Source: Pseudohalocynthiibacter aestuariivivens
GTDB lineage: Bacteria > Pseudomonadota > Alphaproteobacteria > Rhodobacterales > Rhodobacteraceae
Assembly: GCF_018457175.1 (NCBI RefSeq)
Contig: NZ_JAGFNU010000006.1
Span: 1-64,000 of the forward strand
DNA: 64,000 nucleotides
Reading direction: 5' to 3'
The first letter of the stretch is position 1; every line of letters starts with the position of its first letter. The notes under the pieces were generated by a model, which saw only the letters and a program-made list of their open reading frames with translations, was not told where the DNA came from and ran no database searches. This document shows, piece by piece, positions 35,729 through 46,419 of the stretch. The translations under genes and the position numbers were made by a program.

Positions 35729-35913
35729 AAGAGGACTACTTTCGGTTGCTTCCACCTCATATATGGCTGAATTCGCGCCAATTTCAAATGATTTTCAATT
35801 GCAACTACCCTCCAGAGCCTTTTTATTTGTTGGATTTGCAACCCTTGCCACCCGTCTTTTTCAGGTGCTAAACGGGTGATAACAAATACATGACGAACAG
35901 GGGGCGGGTCTCT

Positions 35914-36426
35914 ATGGCCGAATATCCAAGCAGTTTTGACAAAGAGGGGCTTTTGAAGTGCGCGCGGGGCGAACTTTTTGGCCCCGGTAACGCTCAGTTG
36001 CCGCTGCCCCCGATGCTGATGATGGACCGCATCACCGAAATCAGCGCGGATGGCGGTGCCAATGGCAAAGGCCATGTTGTTGCTGAATTCGACATTACCC
36101 CCGACCTGTGGTTTTTCGAATGCCACTTCCCCGGCAACCCAATCATGCCCGGCTGTCTTGGTCTTGACGGCTTGTGGCAACTTACCGGCTTCAATCTGGG
36201 CTGGCGCGGCATGCTAGGCAGGGGCATGGCCCTTGGCGTGGGCGAAGTGAAGCTTAAAGGCATGGTCAAACCCGACCGCAAAATGTTGCGTTATTACGTG
36301 GACTTTACAAAGGTGATCGACCGTCGTCTGAAGATGGGCGTCGCGGATGGCCGGGTTGAAGCGGATGGCGAAGAGATCTATCTCGTAAAAGATATGAAGG
36401 TCGGCCTGGCAACAGACGCCAGCTGA
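35914..36426 (+). CDS. fabA: 3-hydroxydecanoyl-ACP dehydratase/isomerase
   Basis: A 170-residue hot-dog-fold enzyme that dehydrates 3-hydroxydecanoyl-ACP and isomerises the product, starting unsaturated fatty acid synthesis. The catalytic histidine is residue 71 in [20 protein letters not shown] and the aspartate residue 85. The ATG at 35914 ([16 protein letters not shown]) fits the family. It forms an operon with fabB and fabI. The presence of fabA with fabB shows the anaerobic-type route to unsaturated lipids. Confidence 0.96.
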   Translation: MAEYPSSFDKEGLLKCARGELFGPGNAQLPLPPMLMMDRITEISADGGANGKGHVVAEFDITPDLWFFECHFPGNPIMPGCLGLDGLWQLTGFNLGWRGMLGRGMALGVGEVKLKGMVKPDRKMLRYYVDFTKVIDRRLKMGVADGRVEADGEEIYLVKDMKVGLATDAS

Positions 36427-36446
36427 CATCAAGGAAAGGACTACCC

Positions 36447-37673
36447 ATGCGCCGCGTCGTTATCACCGGAATAGGGATCATTTCACCCATTGGCAACAAT
36501 GCCGAAGAGGTTACTGCTTCGCTGCAAGCAGGAAAATCCGGGGTTATATTTGAGGAGAACTATGCCGCGAATGGTTTTCGCAGCCAAGTTGCCGGTATTC
36601 CAAAGATCGATCTGGTTGAATCCATAGACAAGCGCCAGCTTCGCTTTATGGGGCCGGGTGCTGCCTATAATTATCTTGCGATGGAACAGGCAATCGCCGA
36701 CTCCGGACTCGAAGACAATGAAGTGTCCAACCCGCGCACCGGGCTGGTAATGGGCTCTGGCGGGCCATCTACGTCGAACTTCTTTACGGCTTTCACAGCA
36801 GTTAAAGAGAAAGGCGCACCCAAGCGTATGGGTCCTTTTATGGTGACCCGCTGCATGTCATCTACCAATTCTGCCTGCCTTGCCACGCCCTTCAAAATCA
36901 AGGGTATAAACTATTCAATAACATCTGCCTGCTCTACCAGTGCGCATTGCATCGGTAATGGGGTCGAGCAAATTCAGATGGACAAACAGGACATCGTTTT
37001 TGCGGGCGGCGGCGAAGAGGTCGACTGGACCCTTTCCTGCCTGTTTGACGCAATGGGTGCGATGTCGAGCAAGTATAACGACACGCCCGAAACGGCCTCT
37101 CGCCCATTTGATGCGACCCGCGATGGCTTTGTCATAGGCGGCGGCGGCGGTGTCTTGGTGTTAGAAGAACTAAGCCACGCATTGGCACGCGGAGCCAAGA
37201 TATACGCCGAAGTCACCGGCTATGGCGCGACGTCGGACGGCTACGACATGGTCGCACCATCTGGCGAAGGCGGCGAACGTTCTATGAAAGTGGCACTATC
37301 CACGATCGGCGATCGCAAAATCGACTATATCAACGCACATGGCACATCGACGCCAGCAGGCGATGTCACCGAAATAGAAGCCGTTCGTCGCGTCTTTGGC
37401 CGGGGTAGCACTCCGCCAATAAGTTCTACAAAATCGCTGACAGGTCACAGTCTGGGCGCAACCGGTGTACACGAGGCAATCTATTCGCTTCTGATGATGA
37501 AAGACAATTTTATCACAGCGTCTGCCAATATCACCGAACTTGACCCGGCACTTGATGAAGGTGAAATTGTGACAACGCGCCTGAATGACGTAAATCTTGA
37601 TACAGTCCTTTCAAACAGCTTTGGGTTTGGCGGCACAAATGCCACCTTGATCATGAGCAAATATCACGGATGA
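36447..37673 (+). CDS. fabB: 3-oxoacyl-ACP synthase I
   Basis: A 408-residue ketoacyl-ACP synthase that lengthens fatty acids, including cis-3-decenoyl-ACP. The active cysteine is residue 162 in [13 protein letters not shown]. The two histidines are in [13 protein letters not shown] and [11 protein letters not shown], completing the Cys-His-His triad. The [11 protein letters not shown] end is typical. It starts 20 bases after fabA and is followed by fabI after 9 bases. Confidence 0.97.
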   Translation: MRRVVITGIGIISPIGNNAEEVTASLQAGKSGVIFEENYAANGFRSQVAGIPKIDLVESIDKRQLRFMGPGAAYNYLAMEQAIADSGLEDNEVSNPRTGLVMGSGGPSTSNFFTAFTAVKEKGAPKRMGPFMVTRCMSSTNSACLATPFKIKGINYSITSACSTSAHCIGNGVEQIQMDKQDIVFAGGGEEVDWTLSCLFDAMGAMSSKYNDTPETASRPFDATRDGFVIGGGGGVLVLEELSHALARGAKIYAEVTGYGATSDGYDMVAPSGEGGERSMKVALSTIGDRKIDYINAHGTSTPAGDVTEIEAVRRVFGRGSTPPISSTKSLTGHSLGATGVHEAIYSLLMMKDNFITASANITELDPALDEGEIVTTRLNDVNLDTVLSNSFGFGGTNATLIMSKYHG

Positions 37674-37682
37674 TTAAATAAA

Positions 37683-38471
37683 ATGCCTGAGTTGATGAAG
37701 GGAAAGCGCGGCCTGATCATGGGGGTCGCCAACGAACGTTCTATAGCCTGGGGCATTGCAAAAGCGATGGCCGCCGAAGGTGCAGAACTGGCGTTCACCT
37801 ACCAGGGTGAGGCTTTTGGAAAACGGGTCGCCCCGCTCGCGGAAAGCCTCGGCTCGGATATACTGGTCGATGCAGATGTCAATAATGATGCATCGCTTGA
37901 TCTGGCATTTCAGACGCTCAAAGATCGTTGGGGCAGCCTGGATTTTGTCGTCCACGCAATCGCATTTTCTGACAAAAACGAACTCACGGGCCGTTTCATC
38001 AACACAAGCCGCGAAAACTTCAAAAATTCGCTGTGTATTTCCTGCTACTCGCTGATCGAAGTCGCACGCCGGGCCGCCCCGCTAATGAGCGATGGCGGCA
38101 CAATCCTGACCCTGACCTACCAAGGCTCAAACCGGGTGACACCGTATTACAACGTGATGGGTGTTGCGAAGGCCGCGCTGGAAAGTTCTGTGCGTTACCT
38201 TGCGAATGACCTGGGACCAGAAGGTATTCGCGTAAACGCGATCAGCCCCGGCCCGATGAAAACCCTGGCCGGAGCCGCGATAGGCGGCGCGCGCAAAACC
38301 TTTCGCCAGACAGAAGCGAACAGCCCGCTGCGCAGCAATGCGACGTTGGAGGCAATCGGAGGTACTGCAGTTTACCTCGCCTCTGAATATGGGGCTTGCA
38401 CGACGGGTGAAATTATCACGGTTGATGGCGGCTACCATGTTTTGGGAATGCCACAGCCTGAAAACCTGTAG
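37683..38471 (+). CDS. fabI: Enoyl-ACP reductase (NADH)
   Basis: A 262-residue short-chain reductase that completes each fatty acid elongation cycle. The nucleotide site is GVANERSIAWGIAKA, with the FabI-type Tyr156 and Lys163 in PYYNVMGVAKAAL. GEIITVDGGYHVLGM ends the fold. The first five residues are MPELM, with a second ATG at residue 5. It is the last gene of the fabA-fabB-fabI operon. The hairpin at 38482-38509 follows. Confidence 0.95.
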   Translation: MPELMKGKRGLIMGVANERSIAWGIAKAMAAEGAELAFTYQGEAFGKRVAPLAESLGSDILVDADVNNDASLDLAFQTLKDRWGSLDFVVHAIAFSDKNELTGRFINTSRENFKNSLCISCYSLIEVARRAAPLMSDGGTILTLTYQGSNRVTPYYNVMGVAKAALESSVRYLANDLGPEGIRVNAISPGPMKTLAGAAIGGARKTFRQTEANSPLRSNATLEAIGGTAVYLASEYGACTTGEIITVDGGYHVLGMPQPENL

Positions 38472-38481
38472 GTAACACAGG

Positions 38482-38509
38482 CACCAAGGGCTGCTTTGAG
38501 CCCTTGGTG
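38482..38509 (+). terminator. Hairpin after fabI
   Basis: CACCAAGGGCT and AGCCCTTGGTG form a perfect 11-pair stem with a six-base loop, ending the fab operon. It lacks a T run, so it may stabilise the message end or require Rho. Confidence 0.55.
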
Positions 38510-38618
38510 ACCGTCTCCGGCTTTTCAGGGAATGTCCGCTGTTGGGCTTACCAAATCGTAGACGCCTGACAGAATTCGTTGTAGATATCCCGACCGTTTG
38601 ATTTTGAGGAGACACCCC

Positions 38619-39011
38619 ATGGATCGGTTCACGGGAAGTTGCCTTTGTGGCAACGTGCAATTTACTGCGTTGGGAAACCCATACCGGGTGGGCCTTTGTC
38701 ACTGCCTAGGTTGCCGTAAGCATCATGGGGCGCTCTTTTATGCTTCCGCGGTGTTCCCTCAGGATGCGGTTACAATCGAAGGCGAAACACGCAACTACGC
38801 CGGGAGATTTTTCTGTCCACGTTGCGGTTCGTCAGTTTTTGCACGCAGCGAAGACGAAATCGAAGTGCACTTGGGATCGTTGGATGCTGCGGACCAACTC
38901 GTGCCAACTTACGAAAGCTGGACCGTTCATCGTGAGTCTTGGTTGCCTCCATTTCCGGAAACGAGGCTGTACGAGCACGGTCGTGAAACCACTGGTAGGG
39001 CTGAGAATTAA
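38619..39011 (+). CDS. GFA-family zinc protein
   Basis: A 130-residue protein of the glutathione-dependent formaldehyde-activating (GFA) fold family, a CENP-V-like zinc-binding fold. Cysteines in GSCLCGNVQF, HCLGCRKHHG and FFCPRCGSSVF provide the two zinc sites. Few members truly act on S-hydroxymethylglutathione, so the activity here is unknown. GAGGAG precedes the ATG at 38619. It is a single gene with no formaldehyde-pathway neighbours. Confidence 0.85.
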   Translation: MDRFTGSCLCGNVQFTALGNPYRVGLCHCLGCRKHHGALFYASAVFPQDAVTIEGETRNYAGRFFCPRCGSSVFARSEDEIEVHLGSLDAADQLVPTYESWTVHRESWLPPFPETRLYEHGRETTGRAEN

Positions 39012-39307
39012 ATTCCGCAATCTTTGAAAAGCGGTTATTCGGCTAAAAGTAAGGGATGTCAGCTTTATCCTGTGTGGATTGTGTATGGACCCCGCCTTAT
39101 TGCAACGGTTTTGATGGGTCTGGTTCAGGATCACGATTGCTGACGTATTACCGGCTTCTATGAGCGGCCCGATACCTCGTTTACGAATTGTTAACACTCT
39201 GCTGCCACAGACCCGTCAATGATCGGGACAGGATATAACCATTAAGTGAATGGCCCTTTTCCTCGCCAAATCGCTATGCCAATCTCGCCGCAACCAAGGA
39301 GAACACC

Positions 39308-39997
39308 ATGCCTATCACAACTTGTGTCTTTGACGCCTACGGAACACTGTTTGACGTATCCGCTGCGGCGCGTGAAGCAGCGGCAGAGCCGGGGCGCGAA
39401 GCGTTCGCTGACCTCTGGCCCAAAGTTGCAAATGACTGGCGGTTGAAGCAACTGCAATACACCTGGCTACGCGCCGTTGCTGATGCCCATGCAGATTTCT
39501 GGGATGTCACGCAAAACGGGCTGGACTGGGCACTCGAAGCATCGGGTCTTGATGGCGATGCCGAATTAAGAGAGCGTCTGTTGCAGCTTTACTGGGAGCT
39601 TTCGGCTTACCCCGAAGTTCCCAAAATGCTGGCAACACTCAAAGAGAACGGCATGCAAACCGCGATTCTGTCAAACGGCTCCCCCGCAATGCTGGATGGC
39701 GCTGTAAAATCCGCCGGCCTGTCTGACGTGCTTGACGACGTTTTGTCGGTTGAATCTGTCGGTGTCTTCAAGCCTCACCGCAGCGTTTATGACCTCGTCG
39801 GCAAACGGTTTGGCACAAAACCTGATCAGGTTTTGTTTGTCTCTTCAAATGGTTGGGATGCTGCTGCTGCAACAGGTTATGGCTTCCAGACTGCATGGGC
39901 CAATCGCGCAAATGAACCGGTAGACAGACTGCCCTGGGTCCCGCATAACATACTGAGCAATCTTACAACGATCCCAGATCTAGCCCAGCGCCTTTAA
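39308..39997 (+). CDS. Haloacid dehalogenase type II (HAD superfamily)
   Basis: A 229-residue hydrolase resembling L-2-haloacid dehalogenases. The nucleophile is Asp9 in VFDAYGTLFDV. The downstream motif set is ILSNGSPAMLDGA, VFKPHRSVYDL and VSSNGWDAAAA, the pattern of type II dehalogenases rather than phosphatases. It would convert 2-haloacids to 2-hydroxyacids with inversion. It leads a group with an alpha/beta hydrolase (3 bases downstream) and a dehydratase. Whether the natural substrate is halogenated is not shown. Confidence 0.85.
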   Translation: MPITTCVFDAYGTLFDVSAAAREAAAEPGREAFADLWPKVANDWRLKQLQYTWLRAVADAHADFWDVTQNGLDWALEASGLDGDAELRERLLQLYWELSAYPEVPKMLATLKENGMQTAILSNGSPAMLDGAVKSAGLSDVLDDVLSVESVGVFKPHRSVYDLVGKRFGTKPDQVLFVSSNGWDAAAATGYGFQTAWANRANEPVDRLPWVPHNILSNLTTIPDLAQRL

Positions 39998-40000
39998 CAT

Positions 40001-40822
40001 ATGAAACATTACACATCTTCTGATGGTTTGACCCTCGCCTTCCAGGATGAAGGCGAGGGTCTTCCTTTGCTATGCCTCTCTGGCCTGACGCGAAACTCGA
40101 CTGACTTCGATTATGTCGTTCCGCATTTAAAAAACATCCGGGTGATCAGGCCGGACTATCGCGGCCGCGGCGCATCGGAGCATGCTGACTATACGACCTA
40201 CACTGTTCCAACAGAGGCACGGGATGTGTTGGAACTGATGGATCATCTGGGCCTTGAAAAGGCAGCCATTCTTGGCACCTCGCGTGGCGGACTTATTGCG
40301 ATGGGGCTGGCAGGTACAGTTAAGGACCGGCTGCTTGGCGTTTGCCTGAATGACATCGGCCCAGAGATTGCGCACGAAGGTCTGCGAAACATTATGACCT
40401 ACCTCGGTCGTCGCCCTCCGCAAAAAACGTTTGAAGATGCGGCAATTGCCCGGGCCAAGTTTATGGTCGGTTTCCACGATGTTCCCATATCCCGCTGGGA
40501 CGATGAAGTACGCAAACATTATGTCGAAACTGACCACGGTCTTGGCATCACCTATGACGCAAAACTACGCCGCGCTGTTGAAGTTGCAAGCGCGCAGCCT
40601 GCCCTAGACCTCTGGCCATTTTTTGATGCACTTCAAGGGTTGCCGCTGGCACTGATCCGCGGTGAAAACTCTGACCTTTTGTCACCGGAAACGGCCTCTG
40701 AAATGCAGCGCCGCCGCCCTGACATGGTGTTTGCTAATATCCCCGACCGCGCGCATGTGCCTTTTCTCGACGAACCTGAAAGCCTTGAAATCATTTCACA
40801 ATTTCTGGATAAAATCCGATGA
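40001..40822 (+). CDS. Alpha/beta hydrolase
   Basis: A 273-residue hydrolase fold protein. The oxyanion region is LLCLSGLTRNSTDF, the nucleophile elbow GTSRGGL (serine), and the catalytic histidine is probably in DRAHVPFLDEPE. The aspartate may lie in LIRGENSDLLS. It lies directly between the HAD dehalogenase and the dehydratase, overlapping the latter by 4 bases. It may be an esterase, epoxide hydrolase or lactonase; the sequence does not decide. Confidence 0.83.
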   Translation: MKHYTSSDGLTLAFQDEGEGLPLLCLSGLTRNSTDFDYVVPHLKNIRVIRPDYRGRGASEHADYTTYTVPTEARDVLELMDHLGLEKAAILGTSRGGLIAMGLAGTVKDRLLGVCLNDIGPEIAHEGLRNIMTYLGRRPPQKTFEDAAIARAKFMVGFHDVPISRWDDEVRKHYVETDHGLGITYDAKLRRAVEVASAQPALDLWPFFDALQGLPLALIRGENSDLLSPETASEMQRRRPDMVFANIPDRAHVPFLDEPESLEIISQFLDKIR

Positions 40823-41814
40823 CAGATATCACAATGATCGAAGCGGCTGCTAAGCGTCTAAAGGGTCACGCGCGGCGCACCCCACTTTTGTCTTCGCCGT
40901 TTCTGGATGAAATCGCCGGGCGCCGGGTTTTTGTGAAACCTGAATGCCTTCAACATACCGGGTCCTTCAAATTTCGCGGAGCGTGGTCAGCCCTTTCTGC
41001 GCTTGATCCTGCGGTGCGAACCAAGGGTGTGATCGCTTTTTCTTCGGGAAACCATGCACAAGGCGTTGCGCTTGCCGCACGCATGCATGGCGTCCCATCC
41101 GTCATAGTGATGCCGTATGACGCGCCCCACCTGAAGATCGACAATACCCGCGCGTTGGGGGCAGAGGTTGTTCTTTATGACCGTTTCGGCGAAGACCGCG
41201 ATGCGATTGGGGAGACGTTATCAAAGGAACGCGGCCTTACTTTGATCAAGCCGTATGACGAGCCTTTGGTCATCGCAGGCCAGGGTACAACTGGCCTTGA
41301 AATAGCAGAGCAGGCGGCTCACGAGGGCATTGACAAGGCAGATGTCATTGTCTGCTGCGGTGGTGGTGGCCTTACTTCTGGTATCGCGCTGGCACTCGAA
41401 GCGCGTGCTCCGGGTTTGCGCGCGCGTCCTGCAGAGCCTGAAAATTTTGATGATGCGACCCGGTCACTGCTATCTGGGAACATTGAAACAAATGCCTCTG
41501 GCAACCAATCCATTTGCGATGCAATTGTAACTCCTTCGCCCGGCCAGATTACTTTCCCGATCATGCAGCGACTTTGCGGCCCCGGAATTGTTGCAACGGA
41601 TGAAGAATGCCTGAAAACAATGGCCCTTGCCTTTCTGAGGTTGAAAATTATTCTTGAACCCGGAGGCGCAATCGCCCTTGCTTCTGCGTTGTTCCATCAG
41701 GATGAGATTAAGGGTGATGCAGTGATTTGCGTTGCATCGGGAGGAAATGTCGACGCCGATGTCTATCAGGATGCGTTACGTAAATATGGAACTCCCAATC
41801 CAACTGACAGCTAG
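40819..41814 (+). CDS. Threonine/serine dehydratase (PLP fold type II)
   Basis: A 331-residue PLP enzyme. The PLP lysine lies in HTGSFKFRGAWSAL, the substrate loop in FSSGNHAQGVALAA, and the phosphate loop in CCGGGGLTSGIALA. These are marks of threonine dehydratases and serine racemases. There is no C-terminal ACT domain, so it is a catabolic or racemase-like form, not the feedback-regulated IlvA. It is coupled to the upstream hydrolase by ATGA. Substrate could also be hydroxyaspartate, which close relatives use. Confidence 0.85.
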   Translation: MTDITMIEAAAKRLKGHARRTPLLSSPFLDEIAGRRVFVKPECLQHTGSFKFRGAWSALSALDPAVRTKGVIAFSSGNHAQGVALAARMHGVPSVIVMPYDAPHLKIDNTRALGAEVVLYDRFGEDRDAIGETLSKERGLTLIKPYDEPLVIAGQGTTGLEIAEQAAHEGIDKADVIVCCGGGGLTSGIALALEARAPGLRARPAEPENFDDATRSLLSGNIETNASGNQSICDAIVTPSPGQITFPIMQRLCGPGIVATDEECLKTMALAFLRLKIILEPGGAIALASALFHQDEIKGDAVICVASGGNVDADVYQDALRKYGTPNPTDS

Positions 41815-41860
41815 AAACTGTAAGGCGCAGCTAAGAAAGCGGCGAAGGCCAATCCCTAAA

Positions 41861-41892
41861 TAATTGACACTGACAATTAGCTGGTGCGATAG
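41861..41892 (+). promoter_or_regulatory. pobA: Promoter with inverted-repeat operator before pobA
   Basis: TAATTG-ACACTGA-CAATTA is a perfect six-base inverted repeat (41861-41879) overlapping a -35-like TTGACA at 41864. A weak CGATAG -10-like hexamer follows after 17 bases. It lies about 20-50 bases before the pobA start. No regulator gene adjoins the operon, so the protein that binds it is unknown. Confidence 0.45.
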
Positions 41893-43082
<1,190 letters not shown>

Positions 43083-43083
<1 letters not shown>

Positions 43084-43877
43084 TGTTGATGGCTCAACTG
43101 AACGATATCAACGTCCACTATGTGGACGAAGGCGACCGGAATGGCGCACCTGTTGTTTTTGCAAACTCACTTGGGACTGATTTTCGCCTATGGGACCAAA
43201 TCATTCCACTGCTTCCGCCGGGACTACGATTAATACGCTATGATAAACGCGGCCACGGGCTGACGACCTGCCCGGCGGGCGACTATTTCATGGGTGATCT
43301 GGTTCAGGACGCGGCGCGTCTGCTTGATATGCTGGGTGTCAAAGGCTGTGTCTTTGTTGGCCTTTCAATTGGTGGAATGATTGCACAAGGATTGGCGGCT
43401 GAAAGGCTGGACCTTGTTCGCGCCATGGTCATTTCCAATACAGCCGCAAAAATCGGCACACCCGAGATTTGGAAAGGCCGTATCGAAACGGTTCGCAAAG
43501 GGGGTGTTGCGGCACTCGAGCAACCTATTCTTGAACGCTGGTTTTCCAAACGCTTTCATCGGGAAAATGCTGCAGAGCTTGATGGCTGGCGCAACATGCT
43601 CTGCCGGACGCCGGCAGCCGGATATGCAGGTTGCTCTGCCGCGATTTCCGAGACAGATTTGTTTGACAGCACGGCACGGCTTACGTTGCCGACGCTCGCG
43701 ATTGCTGGTTCCGAAGATGGGTCTACCCCGCCAGATCTGGTGCGCGAAACCGCTGATCTGATCAGGGGGTCACGCTTTCATCTGGTCCGGGGTGCGGGCC
43801 ACCTTCCCTGCGTTGAAAACCCAAATGAATACGCAGAGGTTCTGACCGCTTTTCTGGAGGAGGTCGGCCATGTCTGA
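43083..43877 (+). CDS. pcaD: 3-oxoadipate enol-lactonase
   Basis: A 264-residue alpha/beta hydrolase that opens the enol-lactone to 3-oxoadipate. The nucleophile elbow is VGLSIGGMIAQGL, the aspartate in IAGSEDGSTPPDL and the histidine in GAGHLPCVENP. The start ATG at 43083 overlaps the pobA stop by one base (an alternative start is at 43089). It overlaps pcaC by 8 bases. Separate pcaD and pcaC genes are present rather than a fused pcaL. Confidence 0.94.
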
Positions 43878-44250
43878 CCGATACAACGACGGCATGAAAA
43901 CCCGCCGCGAAATTCTAGGCGATGCACATGTCGACCGTGCAGAGGCCGCTAAAACCGCTTTTGACACGCCCTTTCAAGAGCTTATCACCGAAGGGGCATG
44001 GGGTACTGTCTGGGCGCGCGACACGATCACGCCGCGCGAACGTTCAATGCTGACGCTGACTTTGTTAGCGGCTCTTGGGCATTGGGAAGAATTTGCAATG
44101 CATATTCGTGCCACCGAAAACACCGGCGCCAGCCCCGAAGATGTACGCGAGGCCATGCTACACGTCGCGATCTACGCCGGGGTTCCTGCGGCCAACCACG
44201 CGCTGAGAATCGCACGCGACACCTATCACGAAATGGGGGTTACACTATGA
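43870..44250 (+). CDS. pcaC: 4-carboxymuconolactone decarboxylase
   Basis: A 126-residue protein of the AhpD-like CMD family that decarboxylates 4-carboxymuconolactone to the enol-lactone. The family signature is seen in [21 protein letters not shown] and [20 protein letters not shown]. It overlaps pcaD by 8 bases and pcaH by 4 bases, so it is tightly coupled in the operon. Confidence 0.95.
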   Translation: MSDRYNDGMKTRREILGDAHVDRAEAAKTAFDTPFQELITEGAWGTVWARDTITPRERSMLTLTLLAALGHWEEFAMHIRATENTGASPEDVREAMLHVAIYAGVPAANHALRIARDTYHEMGVTL

Positions 44251-44978
44251 CCAACAGATCACCCACTGAATACTACCAGCGAGACCGGCAGTGGCATCCG
44301 CCAGCGTTCGCTCCTGACTATAAAACGTCATTGTCGCGCTCGCCACGCATGCCCTTGCTGTCGCTTGAAAATGCTTTGGGAGAGGTGACAGGCCCGGTTT
44401 TCAGCCACAATGATATTGCGGAAATTGACAATGACCTGCTGAACAATTTCACACATGGGGGCGAGCCGATTGGCGAGCGGATCATCCTGCATGGCCGCGT
44501 GATCGACGAAAACGCAAGGCCCGTTCCCCATACGCTCGTCGAGATTTGGCAGGCGAACGCAGGCGGGCGTTACCGGCATAAGAAAGATACCTATCTTGCC
44601 CCAATTGACCCGAATTTCGGTGGTTGCGGGCGGACGATGACTGATGCGGACGGGTATTACTTTTTTCGCACGGTAAAACCCGGCGCATATCCCTGGCGCA
44701 ATTGGATCAACAGTTGGCGACCTGCGCACATACACGTTTCAATCTTTGGGTCTGGCTTTGCGCAACGACTAATTACACAGTTGTATTTTGAGGGCGATCC
44801 GCTCATTGCGAAATGCCCTATTGTGCAATCTATCCCTGACCCCGAAGCTGTAGATCAACTGATCGCCGCTCTTGATATGAACGCCACCATCCCTCTGGAT
44901 TCAATCGCTTACAAGTTTGATATTGTGCTGCGCGGGCGGCGCTCTACCCTGTTTGAAAACCGGCTGGAGGGGAACTGA
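44247..44978 (+). CDS. pcaH: Protocatechuate 3,4-dioxygenase beta chain
   Basis: A 243-residue subunit that holds the ferric iron and cleaves protocatechuate to 3-carboxy-cis,cis-muconate. Iron ligands are expected from the tyrosines around [19 protein letters not shown] and the histidines in [32 protein letters not shown] is the family strand pair. The ATG at 44247 overlaps pcaC (ATGA). It pairs with pcaG just downstream. Confidence 0.96.
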   Translation: MTNRSPTEYYQRDRQWHPPAFAPDYKTSLSRSPRMPLLSLENALGEVTGPVFSHNDIAEIDNDLLNNFTHGGEPIGERIILHGRVIDENARPVPHTLVEIWQANAGGRYRHKKDTYLAPIDPNFGGCGRTMTDADGYYFFRTVKPGAYPWRNWINSWRPAHIHVSIFGSGFAQRLITQLYFEGDPLIAKCPIVQSIPDPEAVDQLIAALDMNATIPLDSIAYKFDIVLRGRRSTLFENRLEGN

Positions 44979-45583
44979 TGGTACAGAAACTTAACTACCT
45001 CAAGGAAACCCCATCACAAACCGCAGGGCCTTACGTTCATATAGGACTGGCCCCCGGCGCAGCAGGGTTTGAGATTTTTGATCAGGAACTTGGCTGGGAC
45101 ATCGCAGGACCAAACGCAAAAGGTGAACGTATTCGCGTAGAAGGTTATGTCTATGACGGAACCGGTGCACCCGTAAAAGATGTTATGCTTGAGGTCTGGC
45201 AGGCCAATGCAGAAGGGGTCTATGCCCATCCCGAAGATGGCCGCGCGGTTGAAGACGGCTTTCGTGGCTGGGGGCGGGTGATCACCAATTTCGGAACCGG
45301 ACTCTGGGGTTTTGATACTGTAAAGCCCGGCGCAACACCGGGTCGAAACGGAACCACACAAGCACCGCATCTGAATCTTTGGATCGTGGCGCGTGGCATC
45401 AATGTCGGGCTAAGTACACGCATGTACTTTGATGACAGCGACAATTCCGCAGACCCGATTCTGGGCCTTATCGAACAGGCTCATCGTCGCGATACTTTGA
45501 TCGCAACACGACAAAATGATGATATCTATCGTTTCGACATACACTTACAGGGTGACGCCGAGACCGTTTTTCTGGATATATAG
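44978..45583 (+). CDS. pcaG: Protocatechuate 3,4-dioxygenase alpha chain
   Basis: A 201-residue partner of PcaH. It has the same beta-fold core (LKETPSQTAGPYVHIGLAPG, VEGYVYDGTGAPVKDVMLEV, APHLNLWIVARGINVGLSTR) but not the full set of iron ligands, as usual for the alpha chain. It overlaps the pcaH stop by one base. The BKACE gene begins after 5 bases. Confidence 0.96.
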   Translation: MVQKLNYLKETPSQTAGPYVHIGLAPGAAGFEIFDQELGWDIAGPNAKGERIRVEGYVYDGTGAPVKDVMLEVWQANAEGVYAHPEDGRAVEDGFRGWGRVITNFGTGLWGFDTVKPGATPGRNGTTQAPHLNLWIVARGINVGLSTRMYFDDSDNSADPILGLIEQAHRRDTLIATRQNDDIYRFDIHLQGDAETVFLDI

Positions 45584-45588
45584 GTCTC

Positions 45589-46419
45589 ATGAAAAATCCT
45601 TGTATCATTTGCGTCGCCATCACCGGATCTGTGCCGAAAAAGGCTAACAATCCGGCGGTGCCGGTCACCATCTCTGAGCAGATTGAATCAACCCACGCCG
45701 CGTTTGAGGCCGGGGCCAGTATCGCCCATTGCCACGTGCGCAACGACGATGAAACGCCAACGTCCGACCCGGAAAAATTTGCCCGCCTCAAGGAAGGTCT
45801 GGAAAAACACTGCCCCGGTATGATCATCCAGCTTTCGACAGGTGGCCGCTCAGGTGCCGGGAACGAACGTGGTGGCATGCTGCCGTTGCGGCCAGATATG
45901 GCATCACTTTCCGTCGGCTCCAACAACTTCCCAACTCGTGTTTATGAGAATCCACCCGATCTTGTGAATTGGCTCGCGTCCGAAATGAAAACCTATGATG
46001 TGAAGCCCGAGATCGAGGCTTTTGATCTTTCGCACATCGTACAGGCCACACGCATGCAGGCCGATGGCCGTTTGAACGGGCCGCTCTACGTTCAATTTGT
46101 GATGGGTGTAAAGAACGCTATGCCCGTGGATAAGGAAATCTTTGATTTCTATATCAAAACGTTGAACCGGCTCGCACCTGATGCGCTTTGGTGTGGCGCT
46201 GGTGTTGGCCCGGGGCAAATCATGGTCAACGAATGGTCGATAGCCGCCGGTGGGCACACGCGCACGGGATTAGAAGACAACATGCGTCTTGACCGCGATC
46301 ACCTTGCACCGTCAAACGCAGCGCTTGTGGAACGCGCCGTAGACCTATGCGAAAAATATGAGCGCCCCGTCGCAACGTGGCAGGAAGCGCGGAAAATTCT
46401 TGGTTTGAGAGCCACATAA
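45589..46419 (+). CDS. Beta-keto acid cleavage enzyme (BKACE/DUF849 family)
   Basis: A 276-residue TIM-barrel zinc enzyme. Family members react a beta-keto acid with acetyl-CoA to give acetoacetate and a new acyl-CoA. Zinc ligands are His47 and His49 (SIAHCHVRNDD) and Glu229 (GHTRTGLEDNM), with Arg225 beside them. The first loop is ITGSVPKKANNP; where the lysine-pathway enzyme Kce has a glutamate for the substrate amine, this one seems to have Val15 followed by Pro-Lys-Lys. It lies between pcaG and pcaB with almost no spacing, so it is part of the pathway. Use of 3-oxoadipate as substrate is inferred. Confidence 0.88.
   Translation: MKNPCIICVAITGSVPKKANNPAVPVTISEQIESTHAAFEAGASIAHCHVRNDDETPTSDPEKFARLKEGLEKHCPGMIIQLSTGGRSGAGNERGGMLPLRPDMASLSVGSNNFPTRVYENPPDLVNWLASEMKTYDVKPEIEAFDLSHIVQATRMQADGRLNGPLYVQFVMGVKNAMPVDKEIFDFYIKTLNRLAPDALWCGAGVGPGQIMVNEWSIAAGGHTRTGLEDNMRLDRDHLAPSNAALVERAVDLCEKYERPVATWQEARKILGLRAT

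Noticed and set aside
38482-38509. Strong intrinsic terminator after fabI
   Set aside because: The stem is perfect but no T run follows, so it is listed only as a hairpin with modest confidence.
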